Below, in pieces: positions 1-13,100 of a stretch of DNA of 64,000 nucleotides. The notes beneath the pieces are model-generated. The model was not told where the DNA came from. It made no database searches and was given only the letters and a program-made list of their open reading frames with translations. This DNA comes from Anaspis maculata (taxonomy: Eukaryota; Arthropoda; Insecta; Coleoptera; Scraptiidae). The translations under genes and the position numbers were made by a program. Location of the stretch: positions 53,957,423 to 54,021,422 of the forward strand of contig OX421968.1 in the NCBI GenBank assembly GCA_949128115.1. Direction: 5' to 3'. Position 1 is the first letter of the stretch. Every line of letters starts with the position of its first letter.

Positions 1-2805
1 GATTGCTATTACCATGTCTAACAATTTGAAACCGTTTTCGAATCGATCGGACAAAGTCGAGGGTTTCCACAATTTTTTTTGCAAGACAATAGCATAATAA
101 ATATAGCAAGGCAATATTTTGAAATTTTGAATTTTCGATTTAATGCGATGACAGAGTTGTATCGTCATTGCTTTGAAATTACGTGAACACCAGAATGTCC
201 CTGCGTGAGTATTTACCATTAAAAATGAATGTTTGACAAATCATTAACAAAGACGTCCTCTCCATGGACAAGTGTCAATAACTTGGAAATGGACCATGGA
301 AGACAAGAACTGATGGATGCTTTCAATATCTATTACCATGTCTAACAATTTGAAACCGTTTTCGAATCGATCGGACAAAGTCGAAGTTTTCCACAATTTT
401 TTTTGCAAGGCTATAGCAAGGCAAGATTTTGAAATTTTGAATTTTCGATTTAATGCAATGACAGAGTTGTATCGTCATTGCTTTGAAATTACGTGAACAG
501 CAAAATGTCCTTGCGTGAGTATTAACCATTAAAAATGAATGTTTGACAAATCATTAACAAAGACGTCCTCTCCATGGACAAGTGTCAATAACTGGGAAAT
601 GGACCATGGAAGACAAGAACTGATGGATGCTTCCGATTGCTATTACCATGTCTAACAATTTGAAACCGTTTTCGAATCGATCGGACAAAGTCGAGGTTTT
701 CCACAATTTTTTTTGCAAGGCTATAAGCAAGGCAAGATTTTGAAATTTTGAATTTTCGATTTAATGCGATGACAGAGTTGTATCGTCATTGCTTTGAAAT
801 TACGTGAACAGCAAAATGTCCCTGCGTGAGTATTAACCATTAAAAATGAATGTTTGACAAATCATTAACAAAGACGTCCTCTCCATGGAAAAGTGTCAAT
901 AACTGGGAAATGGACCATGGAAGACAAGAACTGATGGATGCTTTCGATTGCTATTACCATGTCTAACAATTTGAAACCGTTTTCGAATCGATCGGACAAA
1001 GTCGAGGTTTTCCACAATTTTTTTTGCAAGGCTATAGCAAGGCAATATTTTGAAATTTTGAATTTTCGATTTTATGCGATGACAGAGTTGTATCGTCATT
1101 GCTTTGAAATTACGTGAACACCAGAATGTCCCTGCGTGAGTATTTACCATTAAAAATGAATGTTTGACAAATCATTAACAAAGACGTCCTCTCCATGGAC
1201 AAGTGTCAATAACTTGGAAATGGACCATGGAAGACAAGAACTGATGGATGCTTTCAATATCTATTACCATGTCTAACAATTTGAAACCATTTTCGAATCG
1301 ATCGGACAAAGTCGAAGTTTTCCACAATTTTTTTTTCAAGGCTATAGCAAGGCAAGATTTTGAAATTTTGAATTTTCGATTTAATGCGATGACAGAGTTG
1401 TATCGTCATTGCTTTGAAATTACGTGAACAGCAAAATGTCCCTGCGTGAGTATTTACCATTAAAAATGAATGTTTGACAAATCATTAACAAAGACGTCCT
1501 CTCCATGGACAAGTGTCAATAACTGGGAAATGGACCATGGAGACAAGAACTGATGGATGCTTTCGATTGCTATTACCATGTCTAACAATTTGAAACCGTT
1601 TTCGAATCGATCGGACAAAGTCGAAGTTTTCCACAATTTTTTTTGCAAGGCTATAGCAAGGCAAGATTTTGAAATTTTGAATTTTCGATTTAATGCAATG
1701 ACAGAGTTGTATCGTCATTGCTTTGAAATTACGTGAACAGCAAAATGTCCTTGCGTGAGTATTAACCATTAAAAATGAATGTTTGACAAATCATTAACAA
1801 AGACGTCCTCTCCATGGACAAGTGTCAATAACTGGGAAATGGACCATGGAAGACAAGAACTGATGGATGTTTTCGATTGCTATTACCATGTCTAACAATT
1901 TGAAACCGTTTTCGAATCGATCGGACAAAGTCGAGGTTTTCCACAATTTTTTTTGCAAGGCTATAAGCAAGGCAAGATTTTGAAATTTTGAATTTTCGAT
2001 TTAATGCGATGACAGAGTTGTATCGTCATTGCTTTGAAATTACGTGAACAGCAAAATGTCCCTGCGTAGTATTAACCATTAAAAATGAATGTTTGACAAA
2101 TCATTAACAAAGACGTCCTCTCCATGGAAAAGTGTCAATAACTGGGAAATGGACCATGGAAGACAAGAACTGATGGATGCTTTCGATTGCTATTACCATG
2201 TCTAACAATTTGAAACCGTTTTCGAATCGATCGGACAAAGTCGAGGTTTTCCACAATTTTTTTTGCAAGGCTATAAGCAAGGCAAGATTTTGAAATTTTG
2301 AATTTTCGATTTAATGCGATGACAGAGTTGTATCGTCATTGCTTTGAAATTACGTGAACAGCAAAATGTCCCTGCGTGAGTATTAACCATTAAAAATGAA
2401 TGTTTGACAAATCATTAACAAAGACGTCCTCTCCATGGAAAAGTGTCAATAACTGGGAAATGGACCATGGAAGACAAGAACTGATGGATGCTTTCGATTG
2501 CTATTACCATGTCTAACAATTTGAAACCGTTTTCGAATCGATCGGACAAAGTCGAGGTTTTCCACAATTTTTTTTGCAAGGCTATAAGCAAGGCAAGATT
2601 TTGAAATTTTGAATTTTCGATTTAATGCGATGACAGAGTTGTATCGTCATTGCTTTGAAATTACGTGAACAGCAAAATGTCCCTGCGTGAGTATTAACCA
2701 TTAAAAATGAATGTTTGACAAATCATTAACAAAGACGTCCTCTCCATGGACAAGTGTCAATAACTGGGAAATGGACCATGGAAGACAAGAACTGATGGAT
2801 GCTTT

Positions 2806-3115
2806 CGATTGCTATTACCATGTCTAACAATTTGAAACCGTTTTCGAATCGATCGGACAAAGTCGAAGTTTTCCACAATTTTTTTTGCAAGGCTATAGCA
2901 AGGCAAGATTTTGAAATTTTGAATTTTCGATTTAATGCGATGACAGAGTTGTATCGTCATTGCTTTGAAATTACGTGAACAGCAAAATGTCCCTGCGTGA
3001 GTATTTACCATTAAAAATGAATGTTTGACAAATCATTAACAAAGACGTCCTCTCCATGGAAAAGTGTCAATAACTGGGAAATGGACCATGGAAGACAAGA
3101 ACTGATGGATGCTTT
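2806..3115. repeat. Representative satellite monomer (310 bp)
   Basis: Landmarks within this copy, repeated in the others: a CpG-rich block TTCGAATCGATCGGAC at about 2843-2858 containing overlapping TTCGAA, ATCGAT and CGATCG palindromes; a run of eight T near 2880; the indel-prone motif GCAAGGCTATAGCAAGG near 2887-2903; a hairpin GCGATGAC / GTCATTGC at 2937-2944 and 2956-2963; and two CCATGG sites near 3054 and 3086. The copy is AT-rich. The minus-strand frame of 84 codons is open in most copies, but the 310-bp period shifts frame between neighbours, so no fused repeat protein can exist. Confidence 0.95.
2842..2858 (+). promoter_or_regulatory. CENP-B-box-like motif (one per satellite monomer)
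   Basis: The 17-bp window T-TTCG-AATC-G-AT-CGGA-C aligns to the mammalian CENP-B box pattern NTTCGNNNNANNCGGGN with 7 of 9 core bases (TTCG kept, A replaced by G, CGG kept, last G replaced by A). The block appears unchanged in every monomer I read, while other parts of the monomer vary. CENP-B-like proteins derived from pogo transposases exist in insects, but binding here is inference. A chance resemblance in a CpG palindrome cluster is possible. Confidence 0.35.
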
Positions 3116-6100
3116 CGATTGCTATTACCATGTCTAACAATTTGAAACCGTTTTCGAATCGATCGGACAAAGTCGAAGTTTTCCACAATTTTTTTTGCAA
3201 GGCTATAGCAAGGCAAGATTTTGAAATTTTGAATTTTCGATTTAATGCGATGACAGAGTTGTATCGTCATTGCTTTGAAATTACGTGAACAGCAAAATGT
3301 CCCTGCGTGAGTATTAACCATTAAAAATGAATGTTCGACAAATCATTAACAAAGACGTCCTCTCCATGGACAAGTGTCAATAACTGGGAAATGGACCATG
3401 GAAGACAAGAACTGATGGATGCTTTCGATTGCTATTACCATGTCTAACAATTTGAAACCGTTTTCGAATCGATCGGACAAAGTCGAAGTTTTCCACAATT
3501 TTTTTTGCAAGGCTATTATAGCAAGGCAAGATTTTGAAATTTTGAATTTTCGATTTAATGCAATGACAGAGTTGTATCGTCATTGCTTTGAAATTACGTG
3601 AACAGCAAAATGTCCTTGCGTGAGTATTAACCATTAAAAATGAATGTTTGACAAATCATTAACAAAGACGTCCTCTCCATGGACAAGTGTCAATAACTGG
3701 GAAATGGACCATGGAAGACAAGAACTGATGGATGCTTTCGATTGCTATTACCATGTCTAACAATTTGAAACCGTTTTCGAATCGATCGGACAAAGTCGAG
3801 GTTTTCCACAATTTTTTTTGCAAGGCTATAGCAAGGCAAGATTTTGAAATTTTGAATTTTCGATTTAATGCGATGACAGAGTTGTATCGTCATTGCTTTG
3901 AAATTACGTGAACAGCAAAATGTCCCTGCGTGAGTATTAACCATTAAAAATGAATGTTTGACAAATCATTAACAAAGACGTCCTCTCCATGGACAAGTGT
4001 CAATAACTGGGAAATGGACCATGGAAGACAAGAACTGATGGATGCTTTCGATTGCTATTACCATGTCTAACAATTTGAAACCGTTTTCGAATCGATCGGA
4101 CAAAGTCGAGGATTTCCACAATTTTTTTTGCAAGGCTATAGCAAGGCAAGATTTTGAAATTTTGAATTTTCGATTTAATGCGATGACAGAGTTGTATCGT
4201 CATTGCTTTGAAATTACGTGAACAGCAAAATGTCCCTGCGTGAGTATTAACCATTAAAAATGAATGTTTGACAAATCATTAACAAAGACGTCCTCTCCAT
4301 GGACAAGTGTCAATAACTGGGAAATGGACCATGGAAGACAAGAACTGATGGATGCTTTCGATTGCTATTACCATGTCTAACAATTTGAAACCGTTTTCGA
4401 ATCGATCGGACAAAGTCGAGGATTTCCACAATTTTTTTTGCAAGGCTATAGCAAGGCAATATTTTGAAATTTTGAATTTTCGATTTAATGCGATGACAGA
4501 GTTGTATCGTCATTGCTTTGAAATTACGTGAACAGCAAAATGTCCCTGCGTGAGTATTAACCATTAAAAATGAATGTTTGACAAATCATTAACAAAGACG
4601 TCCTCTCCATGGACAAGTGCCAATAACTGGGAAATGGACCATGGAAGACAAGAACTGATGGATGCTTTCGATTGCTATTACCATGTCTAACAATTTGAAA
4701 CCGTTTTCGAATCGATCGGACAAAGTCGAGGGTTTCCACAATTTTTTTTGCAAGACAATAGCATAATAAATATAGCAAGGCAATATTTTGAAATTTTGAA
4801 TTTTCGATTGTATGCGATGACAGAGTTGTATCGTCATTGCTTTGAAATTACGTGAACAGCAAAATGTCCCTGCGTGAGTATTAACCATTAAAAATGAATG
4901 TTTGACAAATCATTAACAAAGACGTCCTCTCCATGGAAAAGTGTCAATAACTGGGAAATGGACCATGGAAGACAAGAACTGATGGATGCTTTCGATTGCT
5001 ATTACCATGTCTAACAATTTGAAACCGTTTTCGAATCGATCGGACAAAGTCGAAGTTTTCCACAATTTTTTTTGCAAGGCTATAGCAAGGCAAGATTTTG
5101 AAATTTTGAATTTTCGATTTAATGCGATGACAGAGTTGTATCGTCATTGCTTTGAAATTACGTGAACAGCAAAATGTCCCTGCGTGAGTATTAACCATTA
5201 AAAATGAATGTTCGACAAATCATTAACAAAGACGTCCTCTCCATGGACAAGTGTCAATAACTGGGAAATGGACCATGGAAGACAAGAACTGATGGATGCT
5301 TTCGATTGCTATTACCATGTCTAACAATTTGAAACCGTTTTCGAATCGATCGGACAAAGTCGAAGTTTTCCACAATTTTTTTTGCAAGGCTATTATAGCA
5401 AGGCAAGATTTTGAAATTTTGAATTTTCGATTTAATGCAATGACAGAGTTGTATCGTCATTGCTTTGAAATTACGTGAACAGCAAAATGTCCTTGCGTGA
5501 GTATTAACCATTAAAAATGAATGTTTGACAAATCATTAACAAAGACGTCCTCTCCATGGAAAAGTGTCAATAACTGGGAAATGGACCATGGAAGACAAGA
5601 ACTGATGGATGCTTTCGATTGCTATTACCATGTCTAACAATTTGAAACCGTTTTCGAATCGATCGGACAAAGTCGAAGTTTTCCACAATTTTTTTTGCAA
5701 GGCTATAGCAAGGCAAGATTTTGAAATTTTGAATTTTCGATTTAATGCGATGACAGAGTTGTATCGTCATTGCTTTGAAATTACGTGAACAGCAAAATGT
5801 CCCTGCGTGAGTATTAACCATTAAAAATGAATGTTCGACAAATCATTAACAAAGACGTCCTCTCCATGGACAAGTGTCAATAACTGGGAAATGGACCATG
5901 GAAGACAAGAACTGATGGATGCTTTCGATTGCTATTACCATGTCTAACAATTTGAAACCGTTTTCGAATCGATCGGACAAAGTCGAAGTTTTCCACAATT
6001 TTTTTTGCAAGGCTATTATAGCAAGGCAAGATTTTGAAATTTTGAATTTTCGATTTAATGCAATGACAGAGTTGTATCGTCATTGCTTTGAAATTACGTG

Positions 6101-7388
6101 AACAGCAAAATGTCCTTGCGTGAGTATTAACCATTAAAAATGAATGTTTGACAAATCATTAACAAAGACGTCCTCTCCATGGACAAGTGTCAATAACTGG
6201 GAAATGGACCATGGAAGACAAGAACTGATGGATGCTTTCGATTGCTATTACCATGTCTAACAATTTGAAACCGTTTTCGAATCGATCGGACAAAGTCGAG
6301 GTTTTCCACAATTTTTTTTGCAAGGCTATAGCAAGGCAAGATTTTGAAATTTTGAATTTTCGATTTAATGCGATGACAGAGTTGTATCGTCATTGCTTTG
6401 AAATTACGTGAACAGCAAAATGTCCCTGCGTGAGTATTAACCATTAAAAATGAATGTTTGACAAATCATTAACAAAGACGTCCTCTCCATGGACAAGTGT
6501 CAATAACTGGGAAATGGACCATGGAAGACAAGAACTGATGGATGCTTTCGATTGCTATTACCATGTCTAACAATTTGAAACCGTTTTCGAATCGATCGGA
6601 CAAAGTCGAGGATTTCCACAATTTTTTTTGCAAGGCTATAGCAAGGCAAGATTTTGAAATTTTGAATTTTCGATTTAATGCGATGACAGAGTTGTATCGT
6701 CATTGCTTTGAAATTACGTGAACAGCAAAATGTCCCTGCGTGAGTATTAACCATTAAAAATGAATGTTTGACAAATCATTAACAAAGACGTCCTCTCCAT
6801 GGACAAGTGTCAATAACTGGGAAATGGACCATGGAAGACAAGAACTGATGGATGCTTTCGATTGCTATTACCATGTCTAACAATTTGAAACCGTTTTCGA
6901 ATCGATCGGACAAAGTCGAGGATTTCCACAATTTTTTTTGCAAGGCTATAGCAAGGCAATATTTTGAAATTTTGAATTTTCGATTTAATGCGATGACAGA
7001 GTTGTATCGTCATTGCTTTGAAATTACGTGAACAGCAAAATGTCCCTGCGTGAGTATTAACCATTAAAAATGAATGTTTGACAAATCATTAACAAAGACG
7101 TCCTCTCCATGGACAAGTGCCAATAACTGGGAAATGGACCATGGAAGACAAGAACTGATGGATGCTTTCGATTGCTATTACCATGTCTAACAATTTGAAA
7201 CCGTTTTCGAATCGATCGGACAAAGTCGAGGGTTTCCACAATTTTTTTTGCAAGACAATAGCATAATAAATATAGCAAGGCAATATTTTGAAATTTTGAA
7301 TTTTCGATTGTATGCGATGACAGAGTTGTATCGTCATTGCTTTGAAATTACGTGAACAGCAAAATGTCCCTGCGTGAGTATTAACCAT
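3067..7388. repeat. Higher-order duplication inside the satellite, offset 2500 bp
   Basis: About 1.8 kb starting at 3067 recurs at 5567 with an exact offset of 2500 bp. The same variant order appears in both (310 with GTTCGAC; 313; 310; 310; 310 with AATATT; 324), including private variants such as CAAGTGCCAATAAC at 4614 and 7114. The repeating unit is eight monomers. After 7388 the second copy leads into a different variant order, so this is a partial higher-order duplication and not a regular alphoid-like array. Confidence 0.9.
4000..6190. repeat. Satellite segment duplicated at 10878-13068 (offset 6878 bp)
   Basis: Seven consecutive monomers (310, 310 with AATATT, 324, 310, 313, 310, 313) occur in the same order at 10878-13068. 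A shorter neighbouring block, about 6810-8100, recurs at about 13381-14670 with offset 6571. The 307-bp difference between the offsets equals loss of one 310-bp monomer plus gain of one 3-bp insertion, consistent with unequal exchange in register. Confidence 0.85.
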
Positions 7389-7814
7389 TAAAAATGAATG
7401 TTTGACAAATCATTAACAAAGACGTCCTCTCCATGGACAAGTGTCAATAACTGGGAAATGGACCATGGAGACAAGAACTGATGGATGCTTTCGATTGCTA
7501 TTACCATGTCTAACAATTTGAAACCGTTTTCGAATCGATCGGACAAAGTCGAGGGTTTCCACAATTTTTTTTGCAAGACAATAGCATAATAAATATAGCA
7601 AGGCAATATTTTGAAATTTTGAATTTTCGATTTAATGCGATGACAGAGTTGTATCGTCATTGCTTTGAAATTACGTGAACACCAGAATGTCCCTGCGTGA
7701 GTATTTACCATTAAAAATGAATGTTTGACAAATCATTAACAAAGACGTCCTCTCCATGGACAAGTGTCAATAACTTGGAAATGGACCATGGAAGACAAGA
7801 ACTGATGGATGCTT

Positions 7815-10196
7815 TCAATATCTATTACCATGTCTAACAATTTGAAACCGTTTTCGAATCGATCGGACAAAGTCGAAGTTTTCCACAATTTTTTTTGCAA
7901 GGCTATAGCAAGGCAAGATTTTGAAATTTTGAATTTTCGATTTAATGCAATGACAGAGTTGTATCGTCATTGCTTTGAAATTACGTGAACAGCAAAATGT
8001 CCTTGCGTGAGTATTAACCATTAAAAATGAATGTTTGACAAATCATTAACAAAGACGTCCTCTCCATGGACAAGTGTCAATAACTGGGAAATGGACCATG
8101 GAAGACAAGAACTGATGGATGTTTTCGATTGCTATTACCATGTCTAACAATTTGAAACCGTTTTCGAATCGATCGGACAAAGTCGAGGTTTTCCACAATT
8201 TTTTTTGCAAGGCTATAAGCAAGGCAAGATTTTGAAATTTTGAATTTTCGATTTAATGCGATGACAGAGTTGTATCGTCATTGCTTTGAAATTACGTGAA
8301 CAGCAAAATGTCCCTGCGTAGTATTAACCATTAAAAATGAATGTTTGACAAATCATTAACAAAGACGTCCTCTCCATGGAAAAGTGTCAATAACTGGGAA
8401 ATGGACCATGGAAGACAAGAACTGATGGATGCTTTCGATTGCTATTACCATGTCTAACAATTTGAAACCGTTTTCGAATCGATCGGACAAAGTCGAGGTT
8501 TTCCACAATTTTTTTTGCAAGGCTATAAGCAAGGCAAGATTTTGAAATTTTGAATTTTCGATTTAATGCGATGACAGAGTTGTATCGTCATTGCTTTGAA
8601 ATTACGTGAACAGCAAAATGTCCCTGCGTGAGTATTAACCATTAAAAATGAATGTTTGACAAATCATTAACAAAGACGTCCTCTCCATGGAAAAGTGTCA
8701 ATAACTGGGAAATGGACCATGGAAGACAAGAACTGATGGATGCTTTCGATTGCTATTACCATGTCTAACAATTTGAAACCGTTTTCGAATCGATCGGACA
8801 AAGTCGAGGTTTTCCACAATTTTTTTTGCAAGGCTATAAGCAAGGCAAGATTTTGAAATTTTGAATTTTCGATTTAATGCGATGACAGAGTTGTATCGTC
8901 ATTGCTTTGAAATTACGTGAACAGCAAAATGTCCCTGCGTGAGTATTAACCATTAAAAATGAATGTTTGACAAATCATTAACAAAGACGTCCTCTCCATG
9001 GAAAAGTGTCAATAACTGGGAAATGGACCATGGAAGACAAGAACTGATGGATGCTTTCGATTGCTATTACCATGTCTAACAATTTGAAACCGTTTTCGAA
9101 TCGATCGGACAAAGTCGAAGTTTTCCACAATTTTTTTTGCAAGGCTATAGCAAGGCAAGATTTTGAAATTTTGAATTTCCGATTTAATGCGATGACAGAG
9201 TTGTATCATCATTGCTTTGAAATTACGTGAACAGCAAAATGTCCCTGCGTGAGTATTAACCATTAAAAATGAATGTTTGACAAATCATTAACAAAGACGT
9301 CCTCTCCATGGACAAGTGTCAATAACTGGGAAATGGACCATGGAAGACAAGAACTGATGGATGCTTTCGATTGCTATTACCATGTCTAACAATTTGAAAC
9401 CGTTTTCGAATCGATCGGACAAAGTCGAAGTTTTCCACAATTTTTTTTGCAAGGCTATAGCAAGGCAAGATTTTGAAATTTTGAATTTTCGATTTAATGC
9501 GATGACAGAGTTGTATCGTCATTGCTTTGAAATTACGTGAACAGCAAAATGTCCCTGCGTGAGTATTTACCATTAAAAATGAATGTTTGACAAATCATTA
9601 ACAAAGACGTCCTCTCCATGGAAAAGTGTCAATAACTGGGAAATGGACCATGGAAGACAAGAACTGATGGATGCTTTCGATTGCTATTACCATGTCTAAC
9701 AATTTGAAACCGTTTTCGAATCGATCGGACAAAGTCGAAGTTTTCCACAATTTTTTTTGCAAGGCTATAGCAAGGCAAGATTTTGAAATTTTGAATTTTC
9801 GATTTAATGCGATGACAGAGTTGTATCGTCATTGCTTTGAAATTACGTGAACAGCAAAATGTCCCTGCGTGAGTATTAACCATTAAAAATGAATGTTCGA
9901 CAAATCATTAACAAAGACGTCCTCTCCATGGACAAGTGTCAATAACTGGGAAATGGACCATGGAAGACAAGAACTGATGGATGCTTTCGATTGCTATTAC
10001 CATGTCTAACAATTTGAAACCGTTTTCGAATCGATCGGACAAAGTCGAAGTTTTCCACAATTTTTTTTGCAAGGCTATTATAGCAAGGCAAGATTTTGAA
10101 ATTTTGAATTTTCGATTTAATGCAATGACAGAGTTGTATCGTCATTGCTTTGAAATTACGTGAACAGCAAAATGTCCCTGCGTGAGTATTAACCAT
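7815..10196. repeat. Satellite segment duplicated at 19365-21746 (offset 11550 bp)
   Basis: A run of 7-8 monomers, including the rare copy with a 2-bp deletion (CTGCGTAGT) and the private copy with ATTTCC plus ATCATC near 9175-9210, is repeated in the same order at 19365-21746. I saw only a few differences over about 2.38 kb, for example GATGTTTTCG versus GATGCTTTCG and GTGAACAG versus GTGAAAAG. This marks a recent long-range duplication inside the array. Confidence 0.88.
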
Positions 10197-13100
10197 TAAA
10201 AATGAATGTTTGACAAATCATTAACAAAGACGTCCTCTCCATGGACAAGTGTCAATAACTGGGAAATGGACCATGGAAGACAAGAACTGATGGATGCTTT
10301 CGATTGCTATTACCATGTCTAACAATTTGAAACCGTTTTCGAATCGATCGGACAAAGTCGAAGTTTTCCACAATTTTTTTTGCAAGGCTATTATAGCAAG
10401 GCAAGATTTTGAAATTTTGAATTTTCGATTTAATGCAATGACAGAGTTGTATCGTCATTGCTTTGAAATTACGTGAACAGCAAAATGTCCTTGCGTGAGT
10501 ATTAACCATTAAAAATGAATGTTTGACAAATCATTAACAAAGACGTCCTCTCCATGGACAAGTGTCAATAACTGGGAAATGGACCATGGAAGACAAGAAC
10601 TGATGGATGCTTTCGATTGCTATTACCATGTCTAACAATTTGAAACCGTTTTCGAATCGATCGGACAAAGTCGAGGTTTTCCACAATTTTTTTTGCAAGG
10701 CTATTATAGCAAGGCAAGATTTTGAAATTTTGAATTTTCGATTTAATGCGATGACAGAGTTGTATCGTCATTGCTTTGAAATTACGTGAACAGCAAAATG
10801 TCCCTGCGTGAGTATTAACCATTAAAAATGAATGTTTGACAAATCATTAACAAAGACGTCCTCTCCATGGACAAGTGTCAATAACTGGGAAATGGACCAT
10901 GGAAGACAAGAACTGATGGATGCTTTCGATTGCTATTACCATGTCTAACAATTTGAAACCGTTTTCGAATCGATCGGACAAAGTCGAGGATTTCCACAAT
11001 TTTTTTTGCAAGGCTATAGCAAGGCAAGATTTTGAAATTTTGAATTTTCGATTTAATGCGATGACAGAGTTGTATCGTCATTGCTTTGAAATTACGTGAA
11101 CAGCAAAATGTCCCTGCGTGAGTATTAACCATTAAAAATGAATGTTTGACAAATCATTAACAAAGACGTCCTCTCCATGGACAAGTGTCAATAACTGGGA
11201 AATGGACCATGGAAGACAAGAACTGATGGATGCTTTCGATTGCTATTACCATGTCTAACAATTTGAAACCGTTTTCGAATCGATCGGACAAAGTCGAGGA
11301 TTTCCACAATTTTTTTTGCAAGGCTATAGCAAGGCAATATTTTGAAATTTTGAATTTTCGATTTAATGCGATGACAGAGTTGTATCGTCATTGCTTTGAA
11401 ATTACGTGAACAGCAAAATGTCCCTGCGTGAGTATTAACCATTAAAAATGAATGTTTGACAAATCATTAACAAAGACGTCCTCTCCATGGACAAGTGCCA
11501 ATAACTGGGAAATGGACCATGGAAGACAAGAACTGATGGATGCTTTCGATTGCTATTACCATGTCTAACAATTTGAAACCGTTTTCGAATCGATCGGACA
11601 AAGTCGAGGGTTTCCACAATTTTTTTTGCAAGACAATAGCATAATAAATATAGCAAGGCAATATTTTGAAATTTTGAATTTTCGATTGTATGCGATGACA
11701 GAGTTGTATCGTCATTGCTTTGAAATTACGTGAACAGCAAAATGTCCCTGCGTGAGTATTAACCATTAAAAATGAATGTTTGACAAATCATTAACAAAGA
11801 CGTCCTCTCCATGGACAAGTGTCAATAACTGGGAAATGGACCATGGAAGACAAGAACTGATGGATGCTTTCGATTGCTATTACCATGTCTAACAATTTGA
11901 AACCGTTTTCGAATCGATCGGACAAAGTCGAAGTTTTCCACAATTTTTTTTGCAAGGCTATAGCAAGGCAAGATTTTGAAATTTTGAATTTTCGATTTAA
12001 TGCGATGACAGAGTTGTATCGTCATTGCTTTGAAATTACGTGAACAGCAAAATGTCCCTGCGTGAGTATTAACCATTAAAAATGAATGTTCGACAAATCA
12101 TTAACAAAGACGTCCTCTCCATGGACAAGTGTCAATAACTGGGAAATGGACCATGGAAGACAAGAACTGATGGATGCTTTCGATTGCTATTACCATGTCT
12201 AACAATTTGAAACCGTTTTCGAATCGATCGGACAAAGTCGAAGTTTTCCACAATTTTTTTTGCAAGGCTATTATAGCAAGGCAAGATTTTGAAATTTTGA
12301 ATTTTCGATTTAATGCAATGACAGAGTTGTATCGTCATTGCTTTGAAATTACGTGAACAGCAAAATGTCCCTGCGTGAGTATTAACCATTAAAAATGAAT
12401 GTTTGACAAATCATTAACAAAGACGTCCTCTCCATGGACAAGTGTCAATAACTGGGAAATGGACCATGGAAGACAAGAACTGATGGATGCTTTCGATTGC
12501 TATTACCATGTCTAACAATTTGAAACCGTTTTCGAATCGATCGGACAAAGTCGAAGTTTTCCACAATTTTTTTTGCAAGGCTATAGCAAGGCAAGATTTT
12601 GAAATTTTGAATTTTCGATTTAATGCGATGACAGAGTTGTATCGTCATTGCTTTGAAATTACGTGAACAGCAAAATGTCCCTGCGTGAGTATTAACCATT
12701 AAAAATGAATGTTCGACAAATCATTAACAAAGACGTCCTCTCCATGGACAAGTGTCAATAACTGGGAAATGGACCATGGAAGACAAGAACTGATGGATGC
12801 TTTCGATTGCTATTACCATGTCTAACAATTTGAAACCGTTTTCGAATCGATCGGACAAAGTCGAAGTTTTCCACAATTTTTTTTGCAAGGCTATTATAGC
12901 AAGGCAAGATTTTGAAATTTTGAATTTTCGATTTAATGCAATGACAGAGTTGTATCGTCATTGCTTTGAAATTACGTGAACAGCAAAATGTCCTTGCGTG
13001 AGTATTAACCATTAAAAATGAATGTTTGACAAATCATTAACAAAGACGTCCTCTCCATGGACAAGTGTCAATAACTGGGAAATGGACCATGGAAGACAAG

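Noticed and set aside
2790..2812. Hammerhead ribozyme in the satellite (CTGATGGATGCTTTCG)
   Set aside because: The core needs CUGAUGA and GAAA in set positions between stems. Here it reads CTGATGG, and the required flanking stems are not present.
2757..3011. Minus-strand 84-codon frame (starts MVNTHAGTFCCSRNF) repeated in most satellite monomers
   Set aside because: The 310-bp period shifts frame between neighbours, insertions of 1, 3 and 14 bp are tolerated, several copies are interrupted, and the peptide has no known domain. It stays open because the copies are nearly identical at DNA level, not because of protein selection.
3419..3601. Plus-strand 60-codon frame in the 313-bp monomers
   Set aside because: It overlaps the minus-strand frame antiparallel, is closed in the 310-bp copies, and exists only because of the 3-bp insertion.
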